From assembly GCA_034231615.1 (NCBI GenBank), contig CM067298.1:8918140-8982139 (forward strand): a stretch of 64,000 nucleotides of DNA. Direction: 5' to 3'. This DNA comes from Meghimatium bilineatum (taxonomy: Eukaryota; Mollusca; Gastropoda; Stylommatophora; Philomycidae). The notes below the pieces were generated by a model. That model was not told the DNA's origin. It worked only from the letters and a program-made list of their open reading frames with translations, and made no database searches. The position numbers and the translations under genes were made by a program. Below, piece by piece: positions 1 to 11,407 of the stretch; position 1 is the first letter of the stretch; each line of letters opens with the position of its first letter.

Positions 1-300
1 GGAGTATAAGAGTTATTTGGAGATGGCTTTATGCCTTAGAGCGACTCTTCTTATGTCTGTAAGAAGAGTTCTCTTGAGACGGACTTTCTGTGGGCATTAT
101 CTATTTTTTGTTCGTGGAATCTTATGTAATCCGTGTTTTGTCAATTGTGCCCTGTCTTTGTATCCATCGTATTTATATAGTAATGCTTTTTGGCGGACAC
201 TCTCTGATGGTAGTCTGGAAGCTTGAGAAAATTATAATTTATTGTCTTCTGATGTAATCCATGATTTGGCAATGTGTTTGTTAGTCTTCTGATGTTTTCA
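1..300 (-). mobile_element. Non-LTR retrotransposon fragment, reverse-transcriptase C-terminal end
   Basis: Read on the minus strand this matches, with many differences, the 3' coding end of the non-LTR element at 61540-61760 and the fragment at 30165-30560. The shared part is the stretch equivalent to 'tggtagtctggaagc' near 205-225. It has no intact reading frame and is truncated by the window edge. The family assignment rests on this internal comparison only. Confidence 0.45.
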
Positions 301-689
301 CTTCTGTGTTACCCCGAGAATTAATATGGGTTGACAAGTCATTGCTGCTGTAACAAGTTCTTGTTTTGCATTTTGTTGTTAATGTCCACGTTGACAATGG
401 TAACACAATGATGGTATGATTATCATTATATATAGTACAATTGTGTAGTTCACGTTCACATGTTTGCAAAATATAAGACCTTTCCCCTTAGATCTGGTAT
501 GTTATGTTGCATCTATGTTATATTTATTTTGTGCTTTTCCTATTTGATGATATGATGCTTCCAAGATAAGTGAATTATTTTACTTGTTTAAGTTTAAGAT
601 TGTGCAGGCTATGTGATCTATATTGGTTATCATAAATTTTCCATGCTGATTTCATGTTCAATTCTGGTATGTAGATATCTGCTATAGAT

Positions 690-1085
690 GCCATCACATC
701 TGTGTTTATATTTTTCTCTGCGTTTCTGAGTTGTTCAATTTGCTTGTTACATTCTTTTTTTAATTTGTTTTCTTTGTTTCTAGTTCTGTATTATTTCCTG
801 GGTTATGCGATTACGAAACGGCGGTCTGTAGTCACTGTACAATTGTGCCTTCCTGTATGCCGTGTCAGTATGAAAACTATCTGTGCAGATTGAACCAGAT
901 TGTCGCATTTATACAATGTGTGTAGTTGACTATGTTCAAAGAAAATCTTAACGATGTATAGCTCGTGTTCTGCACAGATCTCTAATATTTGTTGTTCATT
1001 GTAGTTGCAATCTCTGTTGTTATCTGTAAATGGGCCTAACCCGTTTTCCACGGTGTTCGTCCCTCACCTGCATGACCGTGGAGGT
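690..1085 (-). pseudogene. Non-LTR retrotransposon endonuclease fragment
   Basis: The minus strand encodes an open stretch (1051 to 803) resembling the C-terminal half of an APE-type endonuclease of an RTE-like LINE. The pattern is an asparagine-rich turn, 'LEICAEHELYI', then an 'AQIVFILTRH' segment in place of the usual Q-I-D-(F/Y)-I-L. The aspartate expected in that segment is a valine here. Downstream the frame continues as a lysine-rich linker typical of the region between endonuclease and reverse transcriptase. It is a dead fragment. Confidence 0.55.
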
Positions 1086-1164
1086 TTCCCATTTACAAAG
1101 ACATCGTTTTCATTACGAACATCTTGGATGAGGTCACATTAGTGATCGTTTTCACAATCGTGTA

Positions 1165-1275
1165 TCCAATGTTTGTGAGTGCGTACAAGTTTATATGAGA
1201 AAAGTGTCTTTTCTGTTTTTATTGTTGTGCGGGTGCGTACAAGTTTATATGAGAAAAGTGTCTTTTCTGGTTTCT
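1165..1275. repeat. Tandem duplication of about 55 bp
   Basis: The stretch beginning 'gtgcgtacaagtttatatga' occurs twice in direct orientation, about 55 bp apart, with near identity. It lies in otherwise unassigned sequence between two non-LTR fragments. Confidence 0.8.
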
Positions 1276-1559
1276 AAAAGAGGCATCGTTACTATTCTTT
1301 TTGGTACGAATTATATTTTGTTTATGTTCTTAGCGGTGTCTAGATCAAGAATCCAACTTCGTGTATTGTTCTTTATTATTCTTCGACACTAATCCACGAT
1401 AATACATAGTTGATGTGTGTTACCTTCGTGTCTTTAGCTTTCTTTATACAATATGTTATTCCCATTATGAACATCTTATGTTTCATCATAAATTCAACTA
1501 TTTCTGGTTCTTTATTTATGAATCCACAGATTTCAAAAGTGTATCTATTTTTCCTGTCG

Positions 1560-2105
1560 TAGTGCTGTTTGTTGGCGGATTTATACTATATAACTCACAT
1601 TACGTATTAGGTATGTTGATTATACTCTCTTACACCAGACACGTCCATAGGTACTCAGATATCCGCTTCAGTAAATCTCTCAGGGTATAACGGCTGATGG
1701 TTCTGGTTCTATGTTGGTTCACTGCTCTTTTTGAAATCTTTGTTAGGGGTTCTCTACGGGCCACGCCCATCCTCACTCCCAATTCTCGCATTCTTGATAT
1801 TGACTCATGTTTATTCATCTCAAAATCCTCTGATCTTGAGGACTCACGAAGAGCAATGAGTATGCCTGCTCGGTCCATAGGCTGACCGTCTGTTGTGGTA
1901 GAGAGGCTAGCTAATTGAACGGCTCGTTCGTTTCCTTCCACACCCGTGTGTCTGGGGGGCAAAAATAAGTGTGAGTTTTTGTAGTGATGCCAGCGTTTTT
2001 GCTCTCTCTAATGCCTCCACCCATTCCCTACGTATATCACCTGTTTTTACTTTCTGAATCACATTTAGAGAGTCACTTAGTATGCACGCACGGGAATAGA
2101 CTAAG
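1560..2105 (-). pseudogene. Non-LTR retrotransposon RNase H domain and 3' end
   Basis: On the minus strand a frame from about 2105 carries 'SDSLNVIQKVKTGDIRREWV', typical of the RNase H domain of I/Jockey-type LINEs. It then slips frame at about 1960 into 'RHTGVEGNERA' and a tail with 'SISRMRELGVRMG' and 'YTLRDLLKR'. The residue after GNERA is valine, where the RNase H catalytic aspartate is usually found. The frameshift and the lost residue mark a pseudogene. The element class is clear, the exact clade is not. Confidence 0.7.
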
Positions 2106-3000
2106 TGACTCTCTCATAGCTCACATTATGAACTGTTATTCCGATCTTTGATAGATTTACTAATTGTCTTAAGTTTGCACAATATTTAGAGCAGAATTTT
2201 GCGACTACTCAAACCACCTACATGTTTGCTGAGCCTTTTCTAGTTTCTTCCTTGAATACAAATATATATTATAAGAAAATCACAATGAACACTTACACCG
2301 ATTTAATTGCATTGTGTATGTTGCCATCTTTACAAACTTGGGATCTTTGTTAATTCTAATATTTTATGGTAGTATGTCCTGATATAACCTAATTTTACTG
2401 TATTGTCCGCTGAATAAAAGGTACACGCCTCTCCAAAAGAGAGGTCAATTCATTAAGTGTCGATCTTATTTACGTCACACAAGTTCCCAAAGAGATAAGA
2501 AAACTCACTTATTTGTGCTACCGACAACACAAGTGCAATATTAACATTTCTGTATTCAAATTTGTGTTAGGGAATGAAGCCGATACTGTCACACTTCCTC
2601 GACATTTCAAACAAAAGTATAAAAGAAGTTTGTTAAGTCACTTGACAATTTTTCGTTACATTCCTAGATTACTGGTCTACAATTTGTTTTTGGTTTTTTT
2701 CAAACGAAATTAGGAAAATGGGTAGACAAATATGTACTTCGTTTCCCCTTCAAGTATTATTTCCCTTGGTTATAATTATACAGCAACGGGTGAATGTATT
2801 TATTCTGTTTAGTTACAGGCTAGGAAAGGGGATATTTATTTGTGAGGGTGTGGAGGTTGTATGTGTGAGAAAAGACTTGGTTTAGGAGGTTTGCATGTGT
2901 GGAAAAAGATTGAGTTTAGGCAAGTTACTAATATTCGCTAAATTTCAATAGGATGGTGTAGAAAGGATTGATTGTGGTCTGCAGTCTAGATCTCCACATG
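2105..3000. other. No recognisable gene
   Basis: AT-rich sequence. I see no coding pattern, tandem array or transposon terminus that I can support. Confidence 0.5.
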
Positions 3001-3615
3001 AACTAGACCACGCATCTTTTCCGTGGTGCCGTACTGTTCCAATGTGCTTCTTATTCCGCTACATGCCACTTCTCCATATTCGTTCAACTATTTAAGTGTA
3101 GGCTCCGCATATAGATCCACAAAGTTGTATCTGTCGTTTACTGCCAGGTGCGTAAAGCTGTCTATCTCGGCCGTTTGGTATCCTTTCCAGCAGTGAGAAT
3201 ATATGGTGGATCCAGGATTCACATTTTCAACTATTGCTCTCAGAATGGTTTTGCGATTCTTTTCTCCGCCAGCAGAAGGATGGGATCACGTGTCTCACGT
3301 CACAAGCCTCAAAATATCCATGGCTGATGTAAAACTCGACTCGTGTTCGTCTATCGCCTATCGTCAACATAATTGGCTCTCGTCAACCTCCAAAACCTTG
3401 CCCTCTCCTGCGATGTGACGTCGTGGCAGTTGTGCAATGATGTACATGCACAACTCACGCATAGAAGAATTAAATTCAACCACTATACAATGTTGGTGCT
3501 GCCTAACATTGCATTCCCATCGAATTATTCCCCCAATGAAGTAAGATAAAGACATACGATACCCCATCACGCATATATGTCCAGGAGCACTCCTCGCAAC
3601 TGTAACGTACTGCAT
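3000..3615 (-). pseudogene. Merlin/IS1595-like DDE transposase relic
   Basis: On the minus strand, 3615-3364 ends with 'IAGEGKVLEVDESQLC', the region of the first catalytic aspartate (EVDES). Further on, at about 3240-3095, the same strand reads 'VNPGSTIYSHCWKGYQT' and 'HLAVNDRYNFVD'. This is the layout of Merlin-type transposases, where a second aspartate normally sits just before the CW pair; here that position is histidine. Several stops and a frameshift separate the parts. I saw no terminal inverted repeats. The family call is by motif order only. Confidence 0.6.
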
Positions 3616-3964
3616 GTTGATCGGTCGATGGCGAGCTCAGCAAATTTACGGTTTAGGCTATTCCCGATCACAGACAAATGTCCATAAAATTACGGATCAG
3701 CCTAGATTTTATAATACATGCTAATGAAGACCCGTTATCTGGGAATGTACCTTTTTATACATAGGAAGATATTTTTACATAACATGATTTTTTGAATATG
3801 TGTATATAGTATATATGTAAACAATATACTTTTATTTAAATTGGTAGGGTATCCTTTTCAGGACGTAGACATCAACCCAGCAATTTTGATAATATTAATT
3901 TTCCAGGCAATATAAATACGTTCAGTAATTTGCTATTGCTTATATATAGTATGTATGACGCATT

Positions 3965-4310
3965 ACATCTAGAGTGAGAAACTTTTGCACATATGAACTA
4001 TAGTTGGAAAAATTACTACATTTGAACTAGAGTGTGAAAACAATCGGTGATTTTAACTAGTGTTAAAAACTACAGAATTTGAACTAGAGTGTAAAAAATT
4101 GGCACATTTTTAATTAGAATGTAAAAAAATGGGTGCACACGAACTAGAGTGTGTAAAATTGACACATTTTAACGTTGGTCATTTGACCTAGAGTTTAAAA
4201 ATTAATTGCCGAATTTGAACTAAAGTGAGAATAAAATTGGTGTACTTGAATTAATGTGAACAAAATCGAGGCATTGAAACTAGTGTAAAATATTGACGCA
4301 TTGAAATAAA
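3965..4310. repeat. Degenerate tandem repeat, about 30 bp
   Basis: About ten diverged copies of a unit close to 'gaactagagtgtgaaaaa' followed by 'attg.cacatttt'. Copies differ by many substitutions and indels, so the array looks old. No coding potential. Confidence 0.7.
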
Positions 4311-4335
4311 AATGTTAACCAACCTTGACTTACAG

Positions 4336-4448
4336 CAGAGGTTCCAAACCTGGTACTTACGAACACCTCGTGACTTAAAAATGCGCTTGCGAGAGCTAAC
4401 GATAACTTGTAGGTTGTGCTCGCCATCTGAAAGGCTTGAGAGCCCCTG
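4336..4448. mobile_element. hAT-type MITE, copy 1
   Basis: A 113-bp element with imperfect inverted ends 'cagaggttccaaacctgg' and 'ggcttgagagcccctg', the ends typical of miniature hAT elements. A second, more degraded copy lies at 50129-50210 and shares the interior around 'gtaggttgtgctcgccatctg'. No clear 8-bp target duplication remains. Confidence 0.55.
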
Positions 4449-4839
4449 GTCTAGTCTAGATATTGGTGTAATTCGGCGAATTTCAATGACAAAATGCCGA
4501 CGATTACTTACAAAGGTAAGGGGGATGGGATTACCAGAACTGCAACCTTCACTATTTTGTTATGTCTGAAAATCTCTAATATAATCAAAATTCGACTAAC
4601 GACCACGGTTGAAGGTACGTACCTCTCACCACAAGAGCTACATTAAACAAAAGAATATCAATAGAAGATGGTACTGCTAGTAGAACATAATTGAAAATAA
4701 TACTCACGTGCAAGACAGGTAATGGAGTTCTACTTGATGACGACTTACACACTATCACTGACGGATGTTTACATGAATAAAAATATGGTATACGCAACAA
4801 AACAAAACACAGAATATAATCATACAAATGACAATACAC

Positions 4840-5125
4840 AGGACATAATCGACGTTTCGGACCAATAGGCCGTTTTCAAGATACGCACATAACATACAAA
4901 CATAAAAATACCACAATTAGAAATGAATGCACTACAACAAGAGTGTCCGAGTTAAATATGGTAGTGAGATACCGGAAGGATACGAACAGGAAGTACACAA
5001 AGACGATAATACATGTGGAACGAGAGGAACAAAACGATGACGTAAATGGCGGCACAAAATGAATAAAGACCACAAAGACCAATTCGACCGGGAACTAAGC
5101 AAAAGAGTGGTCGGAATGGAGTCCA
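4840..5125 (-). mobile_element. Penelope-like element 3' tail with ribozyme-like motif
   Basis: The minus strand contains a 'GGCC-tatt-GGTC' stem-loop directly followed by 'CGAAACGTCG' (4850-4881), matching the layout of the hammerhead-like motif found in Penelope-like element terminal repeats. The adjoining pyrimidine-rich tail (about 4880-5110) has the same general look as tails at 9620-9905 and 33490-33760. No coding part is preserved. Confidence 0.4.
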
Positions 5126-5208
5126 CAGAAGAAAGGAGATAACTATAAAAACACCTGCAATTAGAAGTTTTTTGCTATTTATATCCCTTTGGGATTTTCT
5201 TGTAGATA

Positions 5209-5305
5209 CACATGCAGTGACTGGATGGAAAAGCGGTTTGGGAAATAGAAAGAAAACAAATGTGCTTGGGAAAAATTAATTATTATTCTTCAGTCACTGC
5301 ATGTG
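5209..5305. repeat. 97-bp segment with perfect 15-bp inverted ends
   Basis: 'cacatgcagtgactg' (5209-5223) and its exact reverse complement (5291-5305) bracket a short A-rich interior. It could be a very small MITE or a hairpin. I see no obvious target duplication. Confidence 0.6.
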
Positions 5306-5336
5306 ACTGAATTACAAACAATATCCAGAATAACAT

Positions 5337-5476
5337 GATCAAACATTGCACACCAATGAGATCAAACATTGCACACCAATGATATCAAACATTGCACACC
5401 GATGATATCAAACATTGCACACCGATGATATCAAACATTGCACACCAATGATATCAAACATTGCACACCAATGAGA
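5337..5476. repeat. 23-bp minisatellite, short array
   Basis: About six copies of 'gatatcaaacattgcacacc' plus 3 bases. It is the same unit as the large array at 6222-7097, and both arrays end in the same right flank ('gagaacgttgtctggatata'). Confidence 0.95.
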
Positions 5477-5507
5477 ACGTTGTCTGGATATAGAATAAAG
5501 CTGTTAT

Positions 5508-5568
5508 TGTTTGTAATTATGTTTGTAATTATGTTTGTAATTATGTTTGTAATTATGTTTGTAATTAT
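5508..5568. repeat. 12-bp repeat, about 5 copies
   Basis: Perfect head-to-tail copies of 'tttgtaattatg' directly before the dispersed 140-bp repeat at 5569. A shorter version follows the second 23-bp array at 7165-7208, so the module 'array plus flank plus 12-bp repeat' occurs twice. Confidence 0.95.
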
Positions 5569-5706
5569 CATTCTCAAACTCCTGCGGGATCTCTCATATG
5601 GCAGGACCATGATCCATTCTAGATTACCAGCAGGATCTAGTCCAGTTAATGGAAATGCGTTGCATCGCCGTTTTTTACGCCAATGGCCCGACACATCCGT
5701 CATCGG
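5569..5706 (+). repeat. Dispersed 140-bp repeat family, copy A
   Basis: Starts 'ttctcaaactcctg' and ends near 'cacatccgtcatcggc'. The same order of blocks (ttctcaaac, ggatctctcat, cagcaggat, tagtccag, atcgccgttttt, cgccaatgg, acacatccgt) recurs at 12655, 34296, 50455 and 54225, and partly at 28195. All copies found are in plus orientation. I know no name for it. It has no coding potential, so a non-autonomous transposon or SINE-like unit is likely. Confidence 0.8.
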
Positions 5707-5734
5707 CAGGGAAAAACAGAAACAAAATAATTGT

Positions 5735-5930
5735 GATTTAGAAAAACAAATAAAACAAGTGTGCTTGGGAAAAAGAAATGAAAAGTGTATTTGAGAAAAA
5801 GAAAGAAAAACGTGTGTTTGTGAAAAAGAAATAAAACAAATGTGTTTAGGAAAAAGAAATAAAAACAAGTGCGTTGAGGAAAAAGAAATAAAACAAGTGT
5901 GTTTAGGAAAAAGAAAACACAAGGGAAAAG
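5735..5930. repeat. Degenerate tandem repeat, about 31 bp
   Basis: About six copies of a unit like 'gtgtgtttaggaaaaagaaa' plus 'taaaacaa'. A single related unit lies at 5240-5275. The array gives long low-complexity reading frames on the minus strand that I do not regard as genes. Confidence 0.85.
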
Positions 5931-6221
5931 AGTTGTCACTACATGGTTGCAACAATGCTGTAAATAGATCATATTAAAAAATGAAAAAAATATGTATGGG
6001 TCCATTGAGCTAGGAGACCTTAAACATCTTTCTAAGTGACAAGGAAAAAGCCAAAATATCTGACTTCAGCATGAATTGTTACTCGCTTTGACCACCAAGA
6101 TAGAACATCCTACACTCTTCAAATCCCAGTAGCCTTTTTCTATACAATACACATTGTTAGTCACAGTGTGGCTATTTGTGATTTCTCTTTTGTAACACTA
6201 ACACCATTCTGTATATTGAAG

Positions 6222-7097
6222 TATCAAACATTGCACACCGATGAGATCAAACATTGCATACAGATGATATCGAACATTGCACACCGATGAAATCAAACAT
6301 TGCACACCGATGAGATCAAACATTGCACACCGATGATATCAAACATTGCACACCGATGAGATCAATCATTGCACACAGATGAGATGAAACATTGCACACC
6401 GATGAGATCAAACATTGCACACCGATGAGATCAAACATTGCACACCGATGAGATCAAACATTGCACACCAATGAGATCAAACATTGCACACCGATGAGAT
6501 CACACATTGCACACCAATAAGATCAAACATTGCACACCAATGAGATCAAACATTGCACACCGATGATATCAAACATTGCACACCGATGAGATCAAACATT
6601 GCACACCGATGAGATCAAACATTGCACACCGATGATATTAAACATTGCACACCAATGAGATCAATCATTGCACACCGATGAGATGAAACATTGCACACCG
6701 ATGAGATCAAACATTGCACACCAATGAGATCAAACATTGCACACCGATGATATCAAACATTGCACACCGATGAGATGAAACATTGCACTCCGATGAGATC
6801 AAACATTGCACACCAATGAGATCAAACATTGCACACCGATGATATCAAACATTGCACACCGATGAGATCAAACATTGCACACCGATGAGATCAAACATTG
6901 CACACCAATGAGATCAAACATTGCATACAGATGATATCAAACATTGCACACCGATGAGATCAAACATTGCACACCGATGAGATCAAACATTGCACACCGA
7001 TGAGATCAAACATTGCACACCAATGAGATCAAACATTGCACACCGATGAGATCAAACATTGCACACCGATGAGATCAAACATTGCACACCAATGAGA
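6222..7097. repeat. 23-bp minisatellite, large array
   Basis: About 38 head-to-tail copies of the unit 'gagatcaaacattgcacacc' plus 'gat'. The variable positions are mainly gaga/gata and cgat/caat. There are no spacers between units, so it is a satellite-like array and not a CRISPR. It ends in the same flank as the 5337 array. Confidence 0.97.
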
Positions 7098-7479
7098 ACG
7101 TTGTCTGGATATAGAAAAAAGCTCTTCATGAGCAATATATCATTTCACAAAAAAGGATTCAAGAACTGTTATTGTTTGTAATTATGTTTGTAATTATGGT
7201 TGTAATTAATGTGAATTGAAACAAACAAATACAAAATACAAAAAAAAATTATAGTCTAATGGCAACCCTTAAAACCATGATGATTAGCAAGTTTTTTTCC
7301 ACAAATTTTTGTAATACTCTCACAGCTACATCTAATGAATTGAGCAGATGTCTCATCCTCACTCAGCACTTTTCGCACACAGCAGGGAGAACGGATCATT
7401 GAACATATTATTTTCAACGTTTCGGACTCCATCACCTGCACTTCAAATCATATTTAATACGAGTTCAACATACATTTAT

Positions 7480-7665
7480 GTTAACACATTCGATAATTCT
7501 AAAACAATATAGGGCCTACATTTATTTTAAAATTTCAACAAAATCAAATACAATATGCATTTATGTTAACACATTCGATAATTCTAAAACAATATAGGAC
7601 CTACATTTATTTTAAAATTTCAACAAAATCAAATACAACATGCATTTATGTTAACAAGTTGAACA
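7480..7665. repeat. Direct duplication of about 93 bp
   Basis: The block from 'acatttatgttaacacattc' to 'caaatacaatatgc' occurs twice, with a partial third start, at near identity. AT-rich and non-coding. Confidence 0.85.
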
Positions 7666-7724
7666 GATCCAACAGACAAAGCTTAGAACGGTGTAATAAA
7701 GTTGTGCAAATCGCTAGAGTATAG

Positions 7725-7957
7725 AGAATGAAGTGGGTCCAAACACACCCCCACATTACTCCGCGACAACAGGTGATTTTTAATTACTTGATGAGATGTA
7801 AAAACAATATTTTTTAATCAATTAAAAGCAATATTTAAACAACATTTAAAATAACATTTAAAAACGAAATTTAAAAACAATATTATTAGACAATTAACAA
7901 TCAATTAATACGTTCTGCGTCAAACAACCAATCAAAAGCACAGACCCACTTCATTCT
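7725..7957. mobile_element. Possible MITE with 15-bp inverted ends
   Basis: 'agaatgaagtgggtc' (7725-7739) and its perfect reverse complement (7943-7957) bracket 200 bp of A-rich sequence with repeated 'aaaaacaatatt'. Bases 'tag' lie on both outer sides, a possible short target duplication. No transposase. The superfamily cannot be told. Confidence 0.5.
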
Positions 7958-8004
7958 TAGAGTGAACAGAGTACATCAACAAGTATGCCAGAATTTCATC
8001 CCAC

Positions 8005-8127
8005 ATTATGAGAACCCTCATAACTGGTGATTATAGAGCACACATTAAAAAGAACCCTCATAACTGGTGATTATAGAGCACACATTAAAGAGAACCCTCA
8101 TAACTGGTGATTATAGAGCACACATTC
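8005..8127. repeat. 38-bp repeat, 3 copies
   Basis: Three near-identical copies of the unit beginning 'agaaccctcataactggtga'. Non-coding. Confidence 0.93.
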
Positions 8128-8604
8128 CAACTCGTGGTTGCAAACATTATAGCAACACAGGACCGTGGACATGTGCAATAGTACCAGTTTAATCATATTA
8201 CAGACTTCGTTACCAATAAATCAGCTGTGGAGGAAAACGTTGGAACAACCAAAGCTGGAGAGTATTGTCCACACAAACAAACACGGTGTAATGAGGTTTT
8301 TACTGAACTTGATGTACTTGAAGACCTTGACTAAATGATGGAAGAATATTATAGCTTATATTATGTTGTGCTCTGTCAATTTCTGTTTATTTTGTTTTGT
8401 CTTCACATCTTCAAGTATTTGCATTATTATTATCAACCATCTGCTTCAGATATTTTTATTTTCATTTACTTTTATGGTATTCGGTGAAGTCCTTTACTAG
8501 ACACGTGATAGTTGTATTCTTAATAAAGTATTATTGGTAGAAACGTTAATTTTATGCATTTTGTCCTTTGTGTGTCTTGTGATTTACATAACTTCATTAC
8601 GTTG

Positions 8605-8756
8605 TGTAATCTTTCTCACCAATATTTTGTAACATTTCTTACCAATTTCAATAATCTTTTTCACCAACATTTTGTAACATTTCTTACCAATTTCAATAAT
8701 CTTTTTCACCAACATTTTGTAACATTTCTTACCAATTTCAATAATCTTTATCATAA
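8605..8756. repeat. 45-bp repeat, about 3 copies
   Basis: The unit contains 'caacattttgtaacatttct' and 'taccaatttcaataatc'. Because 45 is divisible by three it gives an apparent repeated peptide on the plus strand. I do not consider it a gene. Confidence 0.92.
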
Positions 8757-8764
8757 ATAATCAT

Positions 8765-9215
8765 CATCAAGGGCCGTCTCTGCAACGAATGTTGGCTGCA
8801 GCACATCTCCAACATCTCCTATCTCTTGTTTTGGCGGTGCACTCTGCTAGACTGTAGCCTGTCCATCTTGTGATGTTATTCTCCTACTTGTATCTCTGCC
8901 TACCTCTTGCTCGTTTCCCTTTGACTTTAACCTCAAGTAAGGTCTTCAATAAGGTGTCATATCTTTTAATGTGTCCAAAATATTTTATTTGCCTGATCTG
9001 TATTTCTCTTAGTAATTATTTGTTCATATTAAGTGTTTTAGCACTTCTTTATTTGATTTCTTCTCCTTCCATGATGTTCTCCCTATTCTTCTATATACCC
9101 ACATCTCAAAGGCTCAAATTCTGTTGTCTAATTATTTATTTAGTGTCCATGTTTCTGATCCATACATTAATATAGAATAGATGTAATCTTTTACAATTCT
9201 CATTTTTAGCTTGTT
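8765..9215 (-). pseudogene. Non-LTR retrotransposon reverse-transcriptase C-terminus
   Basis: Reading the minus strand across stops gives the typical end of RTE-like LINE proteins: a 'NMDTK' segment, then 'GKVKGKRARGR'-like basic residues, 'WTGYSLAEC'-like residues and a cysteine/alanine end near 8765. Many stops and frame changes show an old copy. Assigned by motif order only. Confidence 0.5.
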
Positions 9216-9239
9216 TGTAATTTGTTTAGATGTTACTAT

Positions 9240-9620
9240 TTTCCTCATGTCACTGAAAGTACTCTCATCAAGTCAATAATTTATGATCTTCATCCAAATT
9301 CAATAAACTTCCTCATCAACATTCAATAAATCTTCCTTACAAATATTCAGTATTTTTTTCTAAATAGTGTTTTATAATCTTTTTTCCAAAACATTCAATA
9401 ATATTTCTCACCAATATTCAATAATATTTCTCACCAATATTAAATTTTCTTCCTAACAACACTCACAAATATTTTCCTTACCATCATTTGCTAATATTTC
9501 ACATGAACATTCAGTAAACTTTCTCACCAATTTTCAGGTATCTTTCTCATTAATATTCAGTAATCTTTCTCATCAACATTGAATCATTTTTCTCACCGAC
9601 ATTCTATAATATGTACTTGA
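9240..9620. repeat. Degenerate 'ctcaccaatattcaataat' repeat region
   Basis: Roughly fifteen diverged units of 20-30 bp built from 'ttctcaccaatattcaataa'. Similar single units recur at 11110-11165 beyond the inverted Penelope-like pair, which suggests that the pair was inserted into this array. Confidence 0.6.
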
Positions 9621-9696
9621 CTGCGCAAAACTGAAATCCAACAGATAAATCTAGGAAGAGGGTAATGAAGTTTTGATAATCACTATAGACACACAT

Positions 9697-9732
<36 letters not shown>

Positions 9733-10540
9733 ATTTAGACCAAAAGTAATTTATCAGGACACAAATTAAAACAAAATTAAAACATACAACAGAAAATGGA
9801 CAGTAAGGATATAGACGTTCACATTGGCATTTGTAATATAGAGTGACCGGAATAGATGAAACGATATCGGACAAGGAGGAATATACAAAAATGACTAGAT
9901 ACATGTAACACGAAACAAACAGAAACTATGGAACAACTAGAATCATACATGAGACAGGCGCTCATTAATGTCGTCGAGTTTAAAAGTGCCATATTGATAA
10001 ATGTCGCAGTTTTCAAGCTAAAGTCGGGTTCGGTGGTCAGCGCAGCACGACTTAATGGTCGTAACCTGAATGTTCTGGACGCCCCGATTACCCGTGCCAC
10101 TGAAGTGGACGTCTACAGGATAACCCAAATGATTTTTATGCCATACAGTCGTTCGCAGAATCGGTCTGCGAGCCTCCTTCCAGTTTCACCTACATATTCC
10201 ATGATGCATGCTTCCATATGATGGCATAGATGGCTTTGCGGAACACACATGTGAATCTCTCCTCATTGGCATAGGAAATATGACAGACCGGGTCTTGTGG
10301 ACATAGGAACAAGTGTAGCATTTGCTGCGTTTGCAGCTGATGGTGCCGAAATTATTAGGAACATCAGGCTGGTGGTGACTCCGAACATAAAGATCTCTCA
10401 GATTGTGTCACGTCTGTAAGCAACAAGAGGGGGTGGGGGATTCTAAAACATTTCCCGCGTCTCGGAATGAGACTAGAGAAGAGGAAGGTGACGAAGCAGG
10501 ACATGACGAACTGCAGCGCCACCTTCACCATTGAGGATAG
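9620..10540 (-). mobile_element. Penelope-like element 3' end, copy 1 (minus)
   Basis: On the minus strand, from about 10540 downwards, come a remnant of the reverse-transcriptase C-terminus ('FVMSCFVTF' region, frame-broken), a linker, and a GIY-YIG endonuclease relic with 'MEYVGETGRRLADRFCE' (about 10205-10155). The tail contains a (CA)n run at 9703-9726 and ends near 'cattaccctcttcc'. Penelope-like elements combine a reverse transcriptase with such an endonuclease. Stops and frameshifts show that this copy is dead. Confidence 0.75.
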
Positions 10541-11095
10541 CTTCACATATGTGTCTCACAACTTAATCTATGCCATCATATGCAAGCGTTGCGTCGTGGA
10601 ATATGTAGGTGAAACTGGAGGGAAGCTCACAGACCGATTCTGTGAACATATGTATTGCATAAAAACCAATCGGGTTATCCTGTAGACGTCCACTTCAATG
10701 ACATGGGCCATCGGGATGCCATGAACATTCAGGTTACGACCATTAAGTCGTGCTTCTCTGATGACCGGACCCGTCTTTCGCTTGAGAACCGCTACATTTA
10801 CCAATATGGCATTCTTAAACCCTACGGTATAAATGAGCGCCTGTCTCATGTATGATTCTAGTTGTTCTATAGTTTCTGTGTGTTTCGTGTCACAAGTATG
10901 TAGTCATTTTTGTATATTCATTGTCCGGTGTCGTTTCACCTCTTTTATATTACACTCTATATTACACATGTCAATGTGCACTTCCTTATTCCTACTGTCC
11001 GTATTCTGTTTATTGTTTTAATTTTGATTCAATTTTTGTCCTGATAAATTCATCTTGGTCGAAACGTCGATGTGTGTGTTATTATGTGTGAAGTG
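10540..11095 (+). mobile_element. Penelope-like element 3' end, copy 2 (plus)
   Basis: The plus strand encodes a GIY-YIG-type endonuclease: 'VEYVGETGGKLTDRFCEHMY' at about 10597-10657, then, after a frame change near 10670, a C-terminal part with 'NIQVTTIKSCFSDDRTRLS' and the end 'GINERLSHV' at 10855. The tail continues to 'cattaccctattc' at about 11090 and contains 'CTGATAAA...GGTCGAAACGTCG' (11040-11070). It is joined head-to-head with copy 1. Confidence 0.8.
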
Positions 11096-11407
11096 ATGAG
11101 CAAAACTTCATTACCCTATTCATGGATTCATCAACATTCAGCAATCTTTCTAGTCGATATTCAGTAATAAGTCTCAATAACATAACAGCAGCTGTGATTG
11201 TCTCCAGATTATTAAGGCCTTACAGCTGACCACACATGCATGACTATTGCTTGAAACAGTTACATCTACCATGAACTTTGAAATCCCTCTTAACTAATCC
11301 CTCTGTCACGCAGACCTGCACACATTGATTCTTGAATACAATAGAATCAAATGGTTTCTCAAACTGATCTGTACATTTGTCAAAAATAAGACACAATACA
11401 TTAATGC

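Noticed and set aside
6222-7097. Regular short repeats reminiscent of CRISPR
   Set aside because: Units are directly head-to-tail with no unique spacers, and the DNA is eukaryotic.
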